The notes under the pieces: model-generated
Told to the model about the DNA's origin: nothing
What the model saw: the letters and a program-made list of their open reading frames with translations, nothing else
Database searches by the model: none
In this document: piece by piece, positions 52,240 to 62,414 of the stretch
Layout of the letters: every line of letters begins with the position of its first letter
Numbering within the stretch: position 1 is the first letter of the stretch
Assembly: GCF_004801295.1 (NCBI RefSeq)
Contig: NZ_SSOC01000008.1
Coordinates: forward strand, 1-64,000
Origin: Pseudothauera nasutitermitis
GTDB lineage: Bacteria > Pseudomonadota > Gammaproteobacteria > Burkholderiales > Rhodocyclaceae
Direction: 5' to 3'
Length of the DNA: 64,000 bases
Position numbers and translations under genes: made by a program

Positions 52240-53357
52240 CGGCGATCCTCCATCGGGGTTGCGAGTCGGACGGTGCGCCGGGTTCGGTCGCGCACCTGCC
52301 CGGCCAACTGGCCACAGGCCGCATCCACATCGTCCCCGCGCGTCTTGCGCGTGGTGGTGACGATGCCGGCGTCAAGCAGGATACCCGCAAAGCGGCGGAT
52401 ACGCTCGGCCGGCGAACGCCGGAAAGGCGAGTTCGGGAAGGGGTTGAAGGGGATCAGATTGAACTTGCACGGCACGTCGCGCACCAGCGCGATCAGTTCG
52501 CGGGTGTGGGCGTCCTGGTCGTTGACGCCGTCGAGCATGACGTATTCGAAAGTGACGAAATCGCGCGGCGCACGCTCCAGATAGCGCCGGCAGGCGCCCA
52601 TCAGTTCGCGCAGCGGGTATTTCTGGTTGATCGGCACCAACTGGTCGCGCAGCACATCGTTGGAGGCATGCAGCGACACCGCCAGCGCCACCGGGCATTC
52701 GTCGCGCAGGCGATCCATGGCCGGCACGATGCCGGAGGTGGATACCGTGACGCGGCGGCGCGACAGGCCGTAGGCGTGGTCGTCGAGCATCAGGCGCAGC
52801 GCGGTGACCACGTTGTCGAAGTTGGCCAGCGGTTCGCCCATGCCCATCATCACCACGTTGCTGACGATGCGGCCGTTGTCGCGTTCATCCTTTTCCAGAT
52901 CGGGAGCCGCATCGCGCGCGGCGCCGAGCAGTTTGTTGGCCAGCCACAGCTGGCCGATGATCTCGGCGGCACTCAGGTTGCGGTTGAAGCCCTGCTTGCC
53001 GGTGGAACAGAACGCGCAGTCGAGCGCGCAGCCGGCCTGCGAGGACACGCACAGCGTGCCGCGGCTGGTTTCCGGGATGAACACGGTCTCGACGGCGTTG
53101 CCGTTGCCCACGTCGAGCAGCCACTTGCGCGTGCCGTCAGTCGATATCGAGTCGCGGATCGGCTCCGGCGCGCGGATGCAGGCACTGCCCGCCAGCTTGG
53201 CGCGCAGGCTCTTCGCCACGTCGGTCATGCGCTCGAAGTCGTCGCAGCCCTCGCGGTGCATCCAGCGCATCACCTGGCGCGCGCGAAAGGGCTTCTCGCC
53301 CAGTTCCGCGAACCAGGCAACGAGCCCATCGACATCGAAATCGAGCAGATTGACCAT
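52236..53357 (-). CDS. rlmN: Dual-specificity 23S rRNA/tRNA adenine-C2 methyltransferase RlmN
   Basis: Radical SAM enzyme (373 aa) that methylates A2503 of 23S rRNA and A37 of some tRNAs. Radical SAM cluster [18 protein letters not shown] and the [13 protein letters not shown] motif; the catalytic C-terminal cysteine is in [17 protein letters not shown] 53357 gives the family start [12 protein letters not shown]; a longer frame reaches 53426 without support. Confidence 0.97.
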   Translation of the reverse strand: MVNLLDFDVDGLVAWFAELGEKPFRARQVMRWMHREGCDDFERMTDVAKSLRAKLAGSACIRAPEPIRDSISTDGTRKWLLDVGNGNAVETVFIPETSRGTLCVSSQAGCALDCAFCSTGKQGFNRNLSAAEIIGQLWLANKLLGAARDAAPDLEKDERDNGRIVSNVVMMGMGEPLANFDNVVTALRLMLDDHAYGLSRRRVTVSTSGIVPAMDRLRDECPVALAVSLHASNDVLRDQLVPINQKYPLRELMGACRRYLERAPRDFVTFEYVMLDGVNDQDAHTRELIALVRDVPCKFNLIPFNPFPNSPFRRSPAERIRRFAGILLDAGIVTTTRKTRGDDVDAACGQLAGQVRDRTRRTVRLATPMEDRR

Positions 53358-53379
53358 GGCCGTGTCGGCTTGTGAACGG

Positions 53380-53417
53380 GAAAAAGCGGGCGCGCCCCAC
53401 GCAGGGCACTCCCGCTT
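53380..53417 (-). terminator. Intrinsic terminator after ndk
   Basis: AAGCGGG and CCCGCTT arms (53411-53417 and 53384-53390) with a 20-base loop, followed on the minus strand by TTTTT. It would end the ndk transcript before rlmN. Confidence 0.6.
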
Positions 53418-53430
53418 CGTCACCACTTGC

Positions 53431-53856
53431 TCAGCGCGAATAGACGTTCAGGCCCGGGAAGAAGAAGGCCACTTCCACCGCGGCCGTCTCGGGGGCGTCG
53501 GAACCATGCACCGCATTGGCGTCGATGGACTCGGCGAAGTCGGCGCGGATGGTGCCCGGCGCGGCCTTCTTCGGGTCGGTGGCGCCCATCAGTTCACGGT
53601 TCTTGGCGATGGCGTCGTCGCCCTCCAGCACCTGCACGAACACCGGACCGGAAACCATGAAGGCCACCAGATCCTTGAAGAAGGGGCGCTCCTTGTGCAC
53701 GGCGTAGAACTCGCCGGCTTCGCGCTCGGACAGCCAGACCTGCTTGGCGGCGATGATCTTCAGGCCGGCGTCTTCGAAACGCTGGTAGATCTTGCCGACC
53801 ACGTTCTTGGCGACGGCGTCGGGCTTGATGATGGAAAGGGTACGTTCAATGGCCAT
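53431..53856 (-). CDS. ndk: Nucleoside diphosphate kinase
   Basis: Balances nucleoside triphosphate pools by phosphate transfer through a histidine. The 141 aa contain [20 protein letters not shown], the nucleotide-binding [20 protein letters not shown] and the active-site [12 protein letters not shown] (phosphorylated His). Length is normal. Downstream of a strong terminator that ends the TRAP operon. Confidence 0.98.
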   Translation of the reverse strand: MAIERTLSIIKPDAVAKNVVGKIYQRFEDAGLKIIAAKQVWLSEREAGEFYAVHKERPFFKDLVAFMVSGPVFVQVLEGDDAIAKNRELMGATDPKKAAPGTIRADFAESIDANAVHGSDAPETAAVEVAFFFPGLNVYSR

Positions 53857-53937
53857 GCTGGGACTCCAGGGTACGAAACTGCTTTGAAGTAAAACGGTTA
53901 ATTTTAGCAGCTTCCGATCGGACCATGCGCCCCCGCA

Positions 53938-53970
53938 ATAAAAAACGCGCCACGGAAAACCGTGGCGCGT
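53938..53970 (-). terminator. Intrinsic terminator of the dctPQM operon
   Basis: An 11-bp perfect stem ACGCGCCACGG/CCGTGGCGCGT with a TTTT loop, followed by TTTTTT on the minus strand, 27 bases after the dctM stop. Confidence 0.92.
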
Positions 53971-53997
53971 CGTCGGACCGGAACGGCCTCCGGTGCG

Positions 53998-55281
53998 TTA
54001 CATCATGCCCAGCGTGGTCGGCAGCCAGGTGGAGATGATGGGCACGTAGGTAATCAGGATCAGGAACACGAACATGGTCACCAGCCATGGCCATACCGCC
54101 TTGGCTGTCGCGGTCAGCCCCATCTTGGCGATGCCGCTGGTCACGTACAGGTTCAAGCCCACTGGCGGCGTGATCATGCCGATTTCCATGTTGACCGTGA
54201 TCATGATGCCGAAGTGGATCGGGTCGATGCCCAGCTTCATGGCGATCGGGAACAGGATCGGCGCGGTGATCAGGATCACCGACGAGGGCTCCATGAAGCT
54301 GCCCAGCACCAGCAGCAGGATGTTCACCGCGATCAGGAAGCCGATCACCCCCATGCCCGAGTCCATGATCCACTGGGCGATGCCCTGCGGGATCTGCTCG
54401 TTGGTCAGGATGAAGGAGAACAGCACCGCGTTGGTGATGATGTAGAGCAGCATCGCGCTCATGTTGGCCGAGTTCAGCAGCACCTTCGGCACGTCGCGGA
54501 TCTTCAGGTCCTTGTAGACGAACACGGCGATGAAGAAGGCGTACACCGCGCTCATGGCCGCCGCCTCGGTGGGCGTGAACATGCCGCTGTAGATACCGCC
54601 CATCACCACCACGATCAGCAACAGGCCCCAGATGGCCCTGCGGAAGGCCGTCCAGGCTTCACGCCAGGAACGCTTCGGCTCGCGCGGGTAATTCCCCTTG
54701 CGGGCCACCCACCAGGTGGTGAAGCCCAGCATGAACGCGCACAGCAGGCCGGGAATGACGCCCGCCATAAACAGTGCGCCGATCGAGCTGTTGGTCGACA
54801 CCGCGTACATCACCATCACGATGGACGGCGGAATCAGCACGCCCAGGCCGCCCGCGGAGGCCACCACGCCGGCGCCGAACGGCTTCGGGTAACCGGCCTT
54901 CATCATCGCGGGGATCATGATCGAGCCGATCGCCACCACGGTGGCCGGCGACGAACCCGACACCGCCGCGAACAGCGCGCAGGCGAACACCGAGCTCATG
55001 CCCAGGCCGCCGCGCAGGTGGCCGACCATGCAGGAGGCGAAGTCGATCATGCGGCGTGCGACGCCGCCGTGGGTGAGGAAATTGCCGGCCAGCACGAAGA
55101 ACGGGATGGCCATGATTTCGAACTTCTCGATCCCGGTGAACAGCTTGAGCGCCACCGATTCGAGCGGTACGTTGGTGAAGCCGAACAGGAAGGTCAGTAC
55201 CGTCAGGCCCAGCGCGATGGATACCGGCATGCCGACGAGCATCAGCCCGGCAAGCAGGATGAAGATGATGGCTGCGGTCAT
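53998..55281 (-). CDS. dctM: TRAP transporter large permease (DctM)
   Basis: Twelve-segment ion-coupled permease (427 aa) of a C4-dicarboxylate TRAP system. Family blocks LAGLMLVGMPVSIALGLTVL, ALFAAVSGSSPATVVAIGSI and NMEIGMITPPVGLNLYV are present. It overlaps dctQ by 4 bases. Confidence 0.95.
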   Translation of the reverse strand: MTAAIIFILLAGLMLVGMPVSIALGLTVLTFLFGFTNVPLESVALKLFTGIEKFEIMAIPFFVLAGNFLTHGGVARRMIDFASCMVGHLRGGLGMSSVFACALFAAVSGSSPATVVAIGSIMIPAMMKAGYPKPFGAGVVASAGGLGVLIPPSIVMVMYAVSTNSSIGALFMAGVIPGLLCAFMLGFTTWWVARKGNYPREPKRSWREAWTAFRRAIWGLLLIVVVMGGIYSGMFTPTEAAAMSAVYAFFIAVFVYKDLKIRDVPKVLLNSANMSAMLLYIITNAVLFSFILTNEQIPQGIAQWIMDSGMGVIGFLIAVNILLLVLGSFMEPSSVILITAPILFPIAMKLGIDPIHFGIMITVNMEIGMITPPVGLNLYVTSGIAKMGLTATAKAVWPWLVTMFVFLILITYVPIISTWLPTTLGMM

Positions 55282-55973
55282 TTCTTGTCTCCCTCGGCCG
55301 AGTCGTCATGCTTGTGGTGCTTGAGGTCGTGCGGATGCAGGTTGTCATCCATGGCGAAGTGGTTCACATCGACCGGCACGTGGCCTTCCTCATCGATGCC
55401 ATCCACGTGGCCGTGGTCATGGTGCGGCAGTTCCCCGGTGCGCCAGAAGCTCGCGGTGACTTGCAGGAAGCGGAAGCACATCAGGTAGGAGCCCAGCGGA
55501 ATCGCGGAATAGACGATCCAGGTCGGCCATTCGAGGTCGGGGGTCACCGGCCCTTCGAAATGCACCCCGGTATCCGCGCCGAGCGTCGACAGCACCGCGT
55601 AGGCCATGCCGTTTTCCCAGACGAAATTGGCACCCAGCGTGCCGATGATGCCGGTGAACAATGCCCCGGCGAGCAGACCGACGATGATCATCTTGCCGCG
55701 CTTGGAGTCGCTCAGCTGGTTGAGCAGCACGTCGACACCCACGTGGATGCCGGTACGCACCCCGTAGGCGGCGCCGAACTTGGCCATCCACACGAACATG
55801 ATGATGCACAGTTCCTGCGCCCAGCCGACGTTGATGTTCAGCAACACATCCTGCAGGCCCGGGATGTCGTAGCCCGCCAGGTAGCGGTGCATCACCGACA
55901 GGAAGATGATCACCGTCGCCGCGCCGATGAGGGAGACGATCAGTATCTCCTCCAGGCGATCCAGTATCTTCAT
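55278..55973 (-). CDS. dctQ: TRAP transporter small permease (DctQ) with histidine-rich tail
   Basis: Four-segment small membrane subunit (231 aa) with the LNINVGWAQELCIIMFVWMA block. After the last membrane segment an unusual tail of about 48 residues is rich in His and Asp (HHDHGHVDGIDEEGH, LHPHDLKHHKHDD), able in principle to bind divalent metals. Typical DctQ proteins end soon after the fourth segment. The gap of 173 bases to dctP contains a stable hairpin. Confidence 0.93.
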   Translation of the reverse strand: MKILDRLEEILIVSLIGAATVIIFLSVMHRYLAGYDIPGLQDVLLNINVGWAQELCIIMFVWMAKFGAAYGVRTGIHVGVDVLLNQLSDSKRGKMIIVGLLAGALFTGIIGTLGANFVWENGMAYAVLSTLGADTGVHFEGPVTPDLEWPTWIVYSAIPLGSYLMCFRFLQVTASFWRTGELPHHDHGHVDGIDEEGHVPVDVNHFAMDDNLHPHDLKHHKHDDSAEGDKK

Positions 55974-56066
55974 CGAAACACTCCCCTTGCACCCCGGCCG
56001 TCACGCAAGGCCGCGCTGCAATCTGTTCTCAGTCTGATTTGTCGTTTTTTGGGAATTCACCGCCCC

Positions 56067-56089
56067 TCCCCGCCCATTCCGGGCGGGGA
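56067..56089 (-). other. Hairpin in the dctP-dctQ gap
   Basis: TCCCCGCCC and GGGCGGGGA form a 9-bp stem with a 5-base loop and no T-run. Such hairpins between the binding protein and permease genes often stabilise the upstream message, giving more DctP than DctQM. Confidence 0.5.
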
Positions 56090-56146
56090 TCGCGGAACGG
56101 AATCCGTCCGCCGGCGCGATGAAAACCGGAAGGAAGCTTCCGGGAA

Positions 56147-57151
56147 TTACAGCTTGTCCGGATCGAAACCGGTGGCTTCGTAGATCGCCTTGATGGTTTC
56201 CGCACCGACGCGCGATTCCATCTTCTTGTGCACCGGCAGCAGCGCCTTGACGAAGGCCTTGCGCTCTTCATCGCTCAGGGCGCGGATCTCGGTACGGCCG
56301 GAAGCACGCACCGCCTGGAGTGCGGCGTCGTTCTCGTCGAGCGCGATCTGGTTGGCGTAGTCGGTCGCCTCGACCATCGCCTTGTCGAGCTGGGCGCGAA
56401 TGTCGGCCGGCAGGCCGTCCCAGAACTTCTTGTTGGTGATCACCGCGTAGCCCAGATAGCCGTGGTCGGTCAGCGTCATGTGCTTCTGCACTTCATGCAT
56501 CTTCTGGGTGAACAGGTTGGAGTGCGGGTTCTCGGTGCCATCCACCACGCCGGTCTGCAGGGCCTGATAAACCTCGGAGAAGGCCATCACCTGCGGCAGC
56601 GAGCGCAGCTGGCGCATCTGTTCTTCGAGCACCTTGGACGACTGGATGCGCATCTTCTTGCCGCGCAGGTCTTCCGGCTTGGTGATCGGGGTGTTGGCGG
56701 AGAAGGACTTGAAGCCGTTGTCCCAGTAGGCCAGGCCCTTGATGCCGCGCGGCTCCAGCTTGGCCAGCAACTGCTGGCCGACCGCGCCCTTAGTGACCTT
56801 GTGCAGGGCGTCGTAGCCATTGAAGATGTACGGCAGGTCGAACGCTTCGAACTCGCGCACGCCGAGCGGGCCGAACTTGGCCAGCGAGGGTGCCAGCATC
56901 TGCACGGCGCCCAGCTGCAGCGCCTCCATTTCTTCCTTGTCCTTGTAGAGGGTGCTGTTGGCGTACACCTCCACCTTCACCGCGCCGGCGGTGTATTGCT
57001 CGGCAAGTTCCTTGAACTTCTCGGCGGCCTTGCCCTTCGGCGTATCCTGGGCCACGACGTGGCTGAATTTGATCACGATCGGATCGGCGGCGGCAGCGGT
57101 GGCGGTCAGGCCGGCAGCCACGAGCCCAAGCAGAAGCGCACGAACTTTCAT
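56147..57151 (-). CDS. dctP: TRAP transporter substrate-binding protein (DctP)
   Basis: Periplasmic C4-dicarboxylate-binding protein (334 aa). Signal peptide MKVRALLLGLVAAGLTATAA, mature from AADPIVIKFSHV. Family signatures: LAPSLAKFGPL, the conserved arginine region GKKMRIQSSKVLEEQMRQL and QTGVVDGTENPHSNLF. ATG 57151 follows GGAGAGAG. Divergent from the dctS-dctR sensor pair, which most likely controls it. Confidence 0.95.
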   Translation of the reverse strand: MKVRALLLGLVAAGLTATAAAADPIVIKFSHVVAQDTPKGKAAEKFKELAEQYTAGAVKVEVYANSTLYKDKEEMEALQLGAVQMLAPSLAKFGPLGVREFEAFDLPYIFNGYDALHKVTKGAVGQQLLAKLEPRGIKGLAYWDNGFKSFSANTPITKPEDLRGKKMRIQSSKVLEEQMRQLRSLPQVMAFSEVYQALQTGVVDGTENPHSNLFTQKMHEVQKHMTLTDHGYLGYAVITNKKFWDGLPADIRAQLDKAMVEATDYANQIALDENDAALQAVRASGRTEIRALSDEERKAFVKALLPVHKKMESRVGAETIKAIYEATGFDPDKL

Positions 57152-57357
57152 TACTCTCTCCTCCAGATAAACAACAAGGCACGCACTGAATTGCGCGTTT
57201 TGAATCCCGTGCCGCGGATGAAAGAAACCGCAGCCGGTACGCCCCCGATGCGGGCAAGGCCCGTCAGGAGATCGCAGCATCTTGTTACACGCCTGCGAAC
57301 AAGGCTATTGTGGAAGACCGCAAGCGCTCGGATAACCGTATCAATTAAAGACTTTCG
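57152..57357. promoter_or_regulatory. Divergent dctP / dctS promoter region
   Basis: 206 bases between the two starts. AACAAGGC occurs twice (57173-57180, 57298-57305) and CTTGTT once inverted (57281-57286), making a CTTGTT-N11-AACAAG dyad that may bind the response regulator. I do not see a convincing sigma-54 promoter here. Confidence 0.35.
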
Positions 57358-59376
57358 ATGAGCGAAATACCACCCGGGTCCGTCCCCGCCCATCCCGCGG
57401 CGCCCTTCCACGACGCCCACGAACCGGACCGCACGCGCTGGTTCGGTCTGCTGCTGCCCTATTTCGCCCTGGCTCTGCTGATCGCCAGCATCGTGCTGCT
57501 GGTCTGGCTGGTGCGCCAGTACGACGCCGACGAGCAGCAGACCACCTTGATCAGCGACGTGCTGTGGATGGAGCAGAGCCTGCGCTTCCAGCTCGACCGC
57601 AACGAATCCATCCTGCGCCAGCTCGGCCCCGACCTGCTGGGCGCCGCGCGCCTGCCGGCGCAGGCCGAGGCCCAGTTGAAGCAGCTGATGAGCCAGGACC
57701 GCAGCCTCGTCCGCGTGTTCTGGCTCGGCCCGGACGGCACGCCCCTGGGGGCCTTCCCGCCCCAGCCCCGCAGCGGAGCGGGGGGAGAAGACAGCCTCAC
57801 CGCCACCTCCGCCTCGGTCGCCACCCTGGCCCATGCCGTCGGCCGCGCGGTCTATGGCCCCGCCTACCAGGCCGCCGGCGCCCATCACCAGTTCGAGGTG
57901 CATACCCCGGCGTGGTCGGGAGAAGCCTTCCTCGGCACGGTCGCCGGCGTGTATTCGCTCTCCGACCTCATCAGCCGGGAACTCCCCTGGTGGTTCTCCG
58001 AGCGCTACCGGGTGGAAGTCCTCGACCCCGACGGCCGCGAAATCGCCGCGAAGACCAAGATCGCCCCGCTGGAAGCCCACCGCAGCTACACTACCCCCTT
58101 CGACCCACCCGGCCACGGCCTGATGCTGCGCATCACCGCCTACCGGGGCGAAACCCGCTGGATGCCATTGCTGCTGATCGCCTCCATCGTCCTGTTCGGC
58201 GCGGTGATCGTCTGGAGCATCTGGCAACTGCGCCTGCAACTCGCCCGCCGCCAGGCCGCGGAAGCCGCGCTGCTGCGCGAGACCGCATTCCGCAACGCCA
58301 TGGAGAACTCCGTCATCACCGGCCTGCGCGCACGCGACCGCCAGGGCCGGCTCACCCACGTCAATCCGGCCTTCTGCCGCATGGTCGGCTACAGCGCCGA
58401 GGAGCTCATCGGCCGCCCGCCGCCCATGCCCTACTGGGACCCCGAATACATCGAGCGCACCCAGGAGATGCACGACATCATCATGAACGGCGGCACGCCG
58501 CGCGAAGGGGTGGAACTGCGCCTGCGGCGCAAGGACGGCACCCGCCTGGATGCACTGGTGTTCGAAGCCCCGCTGATCGACAGCCAGGGCCGGCACAGCG
58601 GCTGGATGGGCTCGGTGCTCGACATCACCGAGCAGAAGCGCGCCGAGGAACTCGCCCGACAGCAGGAAGAACGCCTGCAGGCCACCTCGCGCCTGATCAC
58701 CATGGGCGAAATGGCCTCCACTCTGGCCCACGAACTCAACCAGCCGCTGGCCGCCATCTCCAGCTACAACAGCGGCTGCATCTACCGGCTGGACGCCGGC
58801 GGCGAGATCGACCGCGCCGAACTGCGCGACATCCACGCCCGGCTGGGCCGCCAGGCCCAGCGCGCCGGCGAGATCATCCGCCGCGTCCACGACTTCGTGC
58901 GGCGCTCCGAGCCCAAGCGCGTGCCGGTGGACATCAACGCCACCATCCGCGACGCCCTGGAACTGTTCGAGGGCGACACGCGCAAGCGGCGCATGCGCGT
59001 GCTCACCCAGCTCGCCGACCGCCTGCCGGAAATCGACGCCGACCCGGTGATGATCGAACAGATCCTGGTGAACCTGGTGCGCAACGCCATGGACGCCATG
59101 CGCGACAACCCGCCGGGCCGCCGCAGCGTGCGCATCACCACCGGCCTGGAGGACGATCTGCTGGTCGTGCGCGTGGCCGACCTCGGCCACGGCATCCCGC
59201 CGGAAGCCGCGCGCCGGCTGTTCGAGCCCTTCTTCACCACCAAGCAGGAAGGCATGGGCATGGGCCTCAACATCTGCCGCTCCATCGCCGAACTGCACCG
59301 CGGACGCCTCGGTTTCGAAGCCAACCCCGAAGGCGGTACCATCTTCATCCTTTCGCTTCCGGTGCAACCCGCATGA
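57358..59376 (+). CDS. dctS: C4-dicarboxylate sensor histidine kinase (DctS-like)
   Basis: Membrane sensor kinase (672 aa). Two membrane segments (about 32-50 and 263-284) flank a periplasmic sensor of about 210 residues; a cytoplasmic PAS domain follows (AFRNAMENSVITGLRARDRQ, then PYWDPEYIERTQ), then the phosphoacceptor MASTLAHELNQPLAAIS (His near 457) and an HATPase domain (VNLVRNAMDAM, DLGHGIPPE, GMGMGLNICRSI). Same layout as Rhodobacter DctS. Overlaps the regulator gene by 4 bases (ATGA). Confidence 0.94.
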   Translation: MSEIPPGSVPAHPAAPFHDAHEPDRTRWFGLLLPYFALALLIASIVLLVWLVRQYDADEQQTTLISDVLWMEQSLRFQLDRNESILRQLGPDLLGAARLPAQAEAQLKQLMSQDRSLVRVFWLGPDGTPLGAFPPQPRSGAGGEDSLTATSASVATLAHAVGRAVYGPAYQAAGAHHQFEVHTPAWSGEAFLGTVAGVYSLSDLISRELPWWFSERYRVEVLDPDGREIAAKTKIAPLEAHRSYTTPFDPPGHGLMLRITAYRGETRWMPLLLIASIVLFGAVIVWSIWQLRLQLARRQAAEAALLRETAFRNAMENSVITGLRARDRQGRLTHVNPAFCRMVGYSAEELIGRPPPMPYWDPEYIERTQEMHDIIMNGGTPREGVELRLRRKDGTRLDALVFEAPLIDSQGRHSGWMGSVLDITEQKRAEELARQQEERLQATSRLITMGEMASTLAHELNQPLAAISSYNSGCIYRLDAGGEIDRAELRDIHARLGRQAQRAGEIIRRVHDFVRRSEPKRVPVDINATIRDALELFEGDTRKRRMRVLTQLADRLPEIDADPVMIEQILVNLVRNAMDAMRDNPPGRRSVRITTGLEDDLLVVRVADLGHGIPPEAARRLFEPFFTTKQEGMGMGLNICRSIAELHRGRLGFEANPEGGTIFILSLPVQPA

Positions 59377-59978
59377 CCACCGCCCGCGCCCACATCATCG
59401 ACGACGACGAAGCCATCCGCGACGCCCTCGAATGGCAGTTCCGCACACGCGGCATCGCCTGCACGCTGTGGCCCGGCGCGGAAGAGTTCCTCGCCGCCTG
59501 GCAGCCCGACTGGCGTGGCTGCATCGTGCTGGACATCCGCATGAAAGGCATGAGCGGGCTGGAATGCTTCGACACCCTGCTCGCGCGCGACTGCCAGTTG
59601 CCCGTGGTGTTCATCACCGGCCACGGCGACGTGCCGATGGCGGTCGGCGCATTGAAGAAGGGGGCCTTCGACTTCCTCGAAAAACCCTTCGGCGACAATG
59701 AACTGATCACCGTGGTGGAAAAGGCCCTGGCGACCGACGCCGAACGCCACCGCGCCGCCGCCGGCCGCGAAACCGTCGAGGCCCGCCTGGTCACCCTGAC
59801 CGCGCGCGAACGCGAAGTGATGACGCTGATCCTGGAAGGCAAGTTCAACAAGGTCATCGCCGACCAGTTGGGCATCTCGATGCGCACCGTGGAAGCCCAT
59901 CGCGCCAAGATCTTCGACAAGATGGGCGTGCGTTCGGCGGTCGAACTCGCGCAGATGCTCACCGGCACGCGCGCCTGA
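59373..59978 (+). CDS. dctR: Response regulator, FixJ/LuxR type (DctR-like)
   Basis: Two-domain regulator (201 aa): receiver with acidic pocket DDDE (10-13), phosphorylated D54 in VLDIRMKGMSG and Lys in FLEKPFG; C-terminal LuxR helix-turn-helix (LTAREREVMTLILEGKFNKV, GISMRTVEAHRAKIFDKMGV). It is the cognate partner of DctS and the probable activator of dctPQM, as in Rhodobacter capsulatus. Confidence 0.94.
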   Translation: MTTARAHIIDDDEAIRDALEWQFRTRGIACTLWPGAEEFLAAWQPDWRGCIVLDIRMKGMSGLECFDTLLARDCQLPVVFITGHGDVPMAVGALKKGAFDFLEKPFGDNELITVVEKALATDAERHRAAAGRETVEARLVTLTAREREVMTLILEGKFNKVIADQLGISMRTVEAHRAKIFDKMGVRSAVELAQMLTGTRA

Positions 59979-60014
59979 ACACCCGCCCGCGTTCCTGCCG
60001 GCGCCCGGGCATGC

Positions 60015-61337
60015 TCAGCCGGAACGCCAGAGCGGCTCCACGCCCGCCTCACCGTGCCCTGCGCGCCAGGCCCCGGCGCAGCCGATACCGCCGATCCACA
60101 CCGCCTCGCCATCGGCCTCCAGCACCGGCAGGCGCCCGCGCAGCCAGGGCGGCACGCCGGCTTCCTGGCAGAGCTGCTTGAACGCGCGGCGCGGCCGCCC
60201 CGCCTCCAAACGCATCGCCAGGCCCGGCCAGCGGCAGCGCAAGCGCACCGAAGCGGCGCCCTGCAGCGCCGCCGCACTCAGCCCCAGCCCCTCGGCCGGA
60301 CGCAGCAGCACCTCGCCGTCGCCCCAAGGCAGCACCGGCTCGCCGCGCCATGCGCACGCCTGCGGCGCCGCCGTCTCGGCCGGCTCCAGCCACAAACGGC
60401 CGCGATAGGCGCAGCACGCCAGATCACCAAACGCCATGCGCAAGGGCGCCTGCACGGCCGCCTCGCGCAACTGGCGTTCGACTTCCAGCAGGCGGGCACG
60501 CACCGGCGGCAAGACCCCGAAGCGCCGTACCTGCCAGCGCAGCAGATTGCGCAGACGCGCCGAGGGCAGCGCGAGCACGGCCTCCAGCCTCAGCACACGG
60601 CCGCCGCAGGTCGCCTCATCCAGCGCGGCCAATTCATCGAGCAGCCCATCAGCCTCGCGGAAATTTTCGGCGGCGCGCACCAGCGCCGGCACCGCGGCGG
60701 GAAAAGCCGCTTCCAGCACCGGCAACACACGATGGCGCAGACGGTTGCGCGCATGCGCCAGCCTGGCGTTGCTCTCATCCTCCACCCACGCCAGCCCGGC
60801 TGCGCGGGCGGCGGATTCGATGCGTTCGCGGCGCACGCCGAACAAGGGCCGCAGCACGCCGGGCCGACCCGCCTCATGCTCCGCCATCGCCGCCGCGCCG
60901 CGCACGCCGGTGCCGCGCAGCAGACGGAACAACAGGGTTTCGGCCTGATCGTCCTGGTGATGGCCGAACACCAGCCAGTCGCAAGCCAGGCTGCCCAGCA
61001 CCGCATGCCGCGCACGCCGTGCGGCCGCCTCCAAGCCATCCGGCGCGCCACGCTCGACCTCGACGCGGAAAACCCGCAGCGGCACTGCCAGCGCGGCGCA
61101 CACCGCCATGCAATGCGTGGCCCACGCATCGGCGTGCGGACTCAATCCATGATGAACGTGCGCGGCTTCCAGGCGAAAGCCGAACGTGCCGCGCAGCGCG
61201 GCCAGCCCGTGCAGCAGCACGCTGGAATCCACGCCGCCGCTGAATGCGCAGCACAAAGTGGCGCCGGGAAACACGGCGGCGGCCCGCAAGGCCGCCGCCA
61301 GTTCGTCCTGCAGCGGCGCGCACGCCGGGGGACGCAT
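60015..61337 (-). CDS. tilS: tRNA(Ile)-lysidine synthetase
   Basis: Modifies C34 of the minor isoleucine tRNA to lysidine so it reads AUA. The 440 aa carry the PP-loop AFSGGVDSS near residue 30, LAFGHHQDD-like VFGHHQDDQAETLLFRLLRG, and the TilS substrate-binding and C-terminal domains (CQEAGVPPWLRGRLPVL). ATG 61337 has no good binding site; it is 20 bases after the accA stop, so translation may be coupled. Confidence 0.95.
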   Translation of the reverse strand: MRPPACAPLQDELAAALRAAAVFPGATLCCAFSGGVDSSVLLHGLAALRGTFGFRLEAAHVHHGLSPHADAWATHCMAVCAALAVPLRVFRVEVERGAPDGLEAAARRARHAVLGSLACDWLVFGHHQDDQAETLLFRLLRGTGVRGAAAMAEHEAGRPGVLRPLFGVRRERIESAARAAGLAWVEDESNARLAHARNRLRHRVLPVLEAAFPAAVPALVRAAENFREADGLLDELAALDEATCGGRVLRLEAVLALPSARLRNLLRWQVRRFGVLPPVRARLLEVERQLREAAVQAPLRMAFGDLACCAYRGRLWLEPAETAAPQACAWRGEPVLPWGDGEVLLRPAEGLGLSAAALQGAASVRLRCRWPGLAMRLEAGRPRRAFKQLCQEAGVPPWLRGRLPVLEADGEAVWIGGIGCAGAWRAGHGEAGVEPLWRSG

Positions 61338-61357
61338 GAAGAGTGCGAGGGCCGCCG

Positions 61358-62326
61358 TCAGGCGACCTTCTGTTCCTTGAAGCGACCGTGCCCCATGAGC
61401 TTCTCGAAGCGCTGTTCGACGAGTTGCGCAGGGGTCAGATCGGCCAGTTGGCGCAGCGAATCGGTCAGCGCGCGCTTCAGGTTCTGCGCCATCGCGCGGT
61501 AATCGCGGTGGGCGCCGCCCACCGGCTCGTTGACCACCTTGTCGATCAAACCCAGGGACTTCAGGCGCGCGGCGGTGATGCCCATGGTCTCGGCGGCCTC
61601 GGAAGCCTTTTCCGCGCTCTTCCACAGGATGGACGCGCAGCCTTCCGGCGAGATCACCGAATAGGTGGAGTACTGCAGCATCTGCACCTGATCGGCCACG
61701 GCGATGGCCAGCGCGCCGCCGGAACCGCCCTCGCCGATGATGGTGGTGATGATGGGCACCTTGAGTTCGGCCATCACGTACAGATTGTGGCCGATGGCCT
61801 CGGACTGCCCGCGCTCCTCGGCGCCGATGCCGGGATAGGCGCCCGGCGTATCCACGAAGGTGAATACCGGCAGGCCGAACTTCTCGGCCAGTTTCATCAG
61901 GCGCAGGGCCTTGCGGTAGCCTTCGGGGCGCGGCATGCCGAAATTGCGCGCGATCTTTTCCTTGGTGTCGCGGCCCTTCTGGTGGCCGATGACCACGCAG
62001 CTCTGCCCGTTGAAGCGCGCCAAGCCGCCGACGATGGCCTTGTCGTCGGCGAACGCGCGGTCGCCGTGCAGTTCTTCGAAATCGGTGAAGATCAGTTGCA
62101 GGTAATCCAGCGTGTAGGGACGTTGCGGATGGCGCGCCACCTGGGCGATCTGCCAGGGGGTCAGCTTGGCGTACAGATCCTTGGTCAGCGTCTGGCTCTT
62201 GGCCTCGAGGCGGGCAATCTCCTCGGAGATATCCACCGCCGAATCATCCTGCACGAAGCGCAGTTCCTCGATCTTGGCCGCGAGGTCGGCGAGCGGCTGT
62301 TCGAAATCCAGAAAGGTGGTCTTCAT
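61358..62326 (-). CDS. accA: Acetyl-CoA carboxylase carboxyltransferase, alpha subunit
   Basis: Transfers the carboxyl group from biotin to acetyl-CoA with AccD to make malonyl-CoA. The 322 aa include an N-terminal helical part ([20 protein letters not shown]), [40 protein letters not shown] and [17 protein letters not shown], all family landmarks. Same order accA-tilS as in many proteobacteria. Confidence 0.98.
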   Translation of the reverse strand: MKTTFLDFEQPLADLAAKIEELRFVQDDSAVDISEEIARLEAKSQTLTKDLYAKLTPWQIAQVARHPQRPYTLDYLQLIFTDFEELHGDRAFADDKAIVGGLARFNGQSCVVIGHQKGRDTKEKIARNFGMPRPEGYRKALRLMKLAEKFGLPVFTFVDTPGAYPGIGAEERGQSEAIGHNLYVMAELKVPIITTIIGEGGSGGALAIAVADQVQMLQYSTYSVISPEGCASILWKSAEKASEAAETMGITAARLKSLGLIDKVVNEPVGGAHRDYRAMAQNLKRALTDSLRQLADLTPAQLVEQRFEKLMGHGRFKEQKVA

Positions 62327-62414
62327 CTGACCCGTCCAAACTTGAGAGGCGCGTATTGTACCCCCACCCCCGCCATGGGGAAGCGTGCGGATGCAAACCC
62401 GCGCGTAAACAGAA

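Noticed and set aside
57152-57357. Sigma-54 promoter for dctP
   Set aside because: GGCACGGGATTCAAAA lacks the GC element at the right spacing, and the regulator is of the LuxR type, not an NtrC-type activator.
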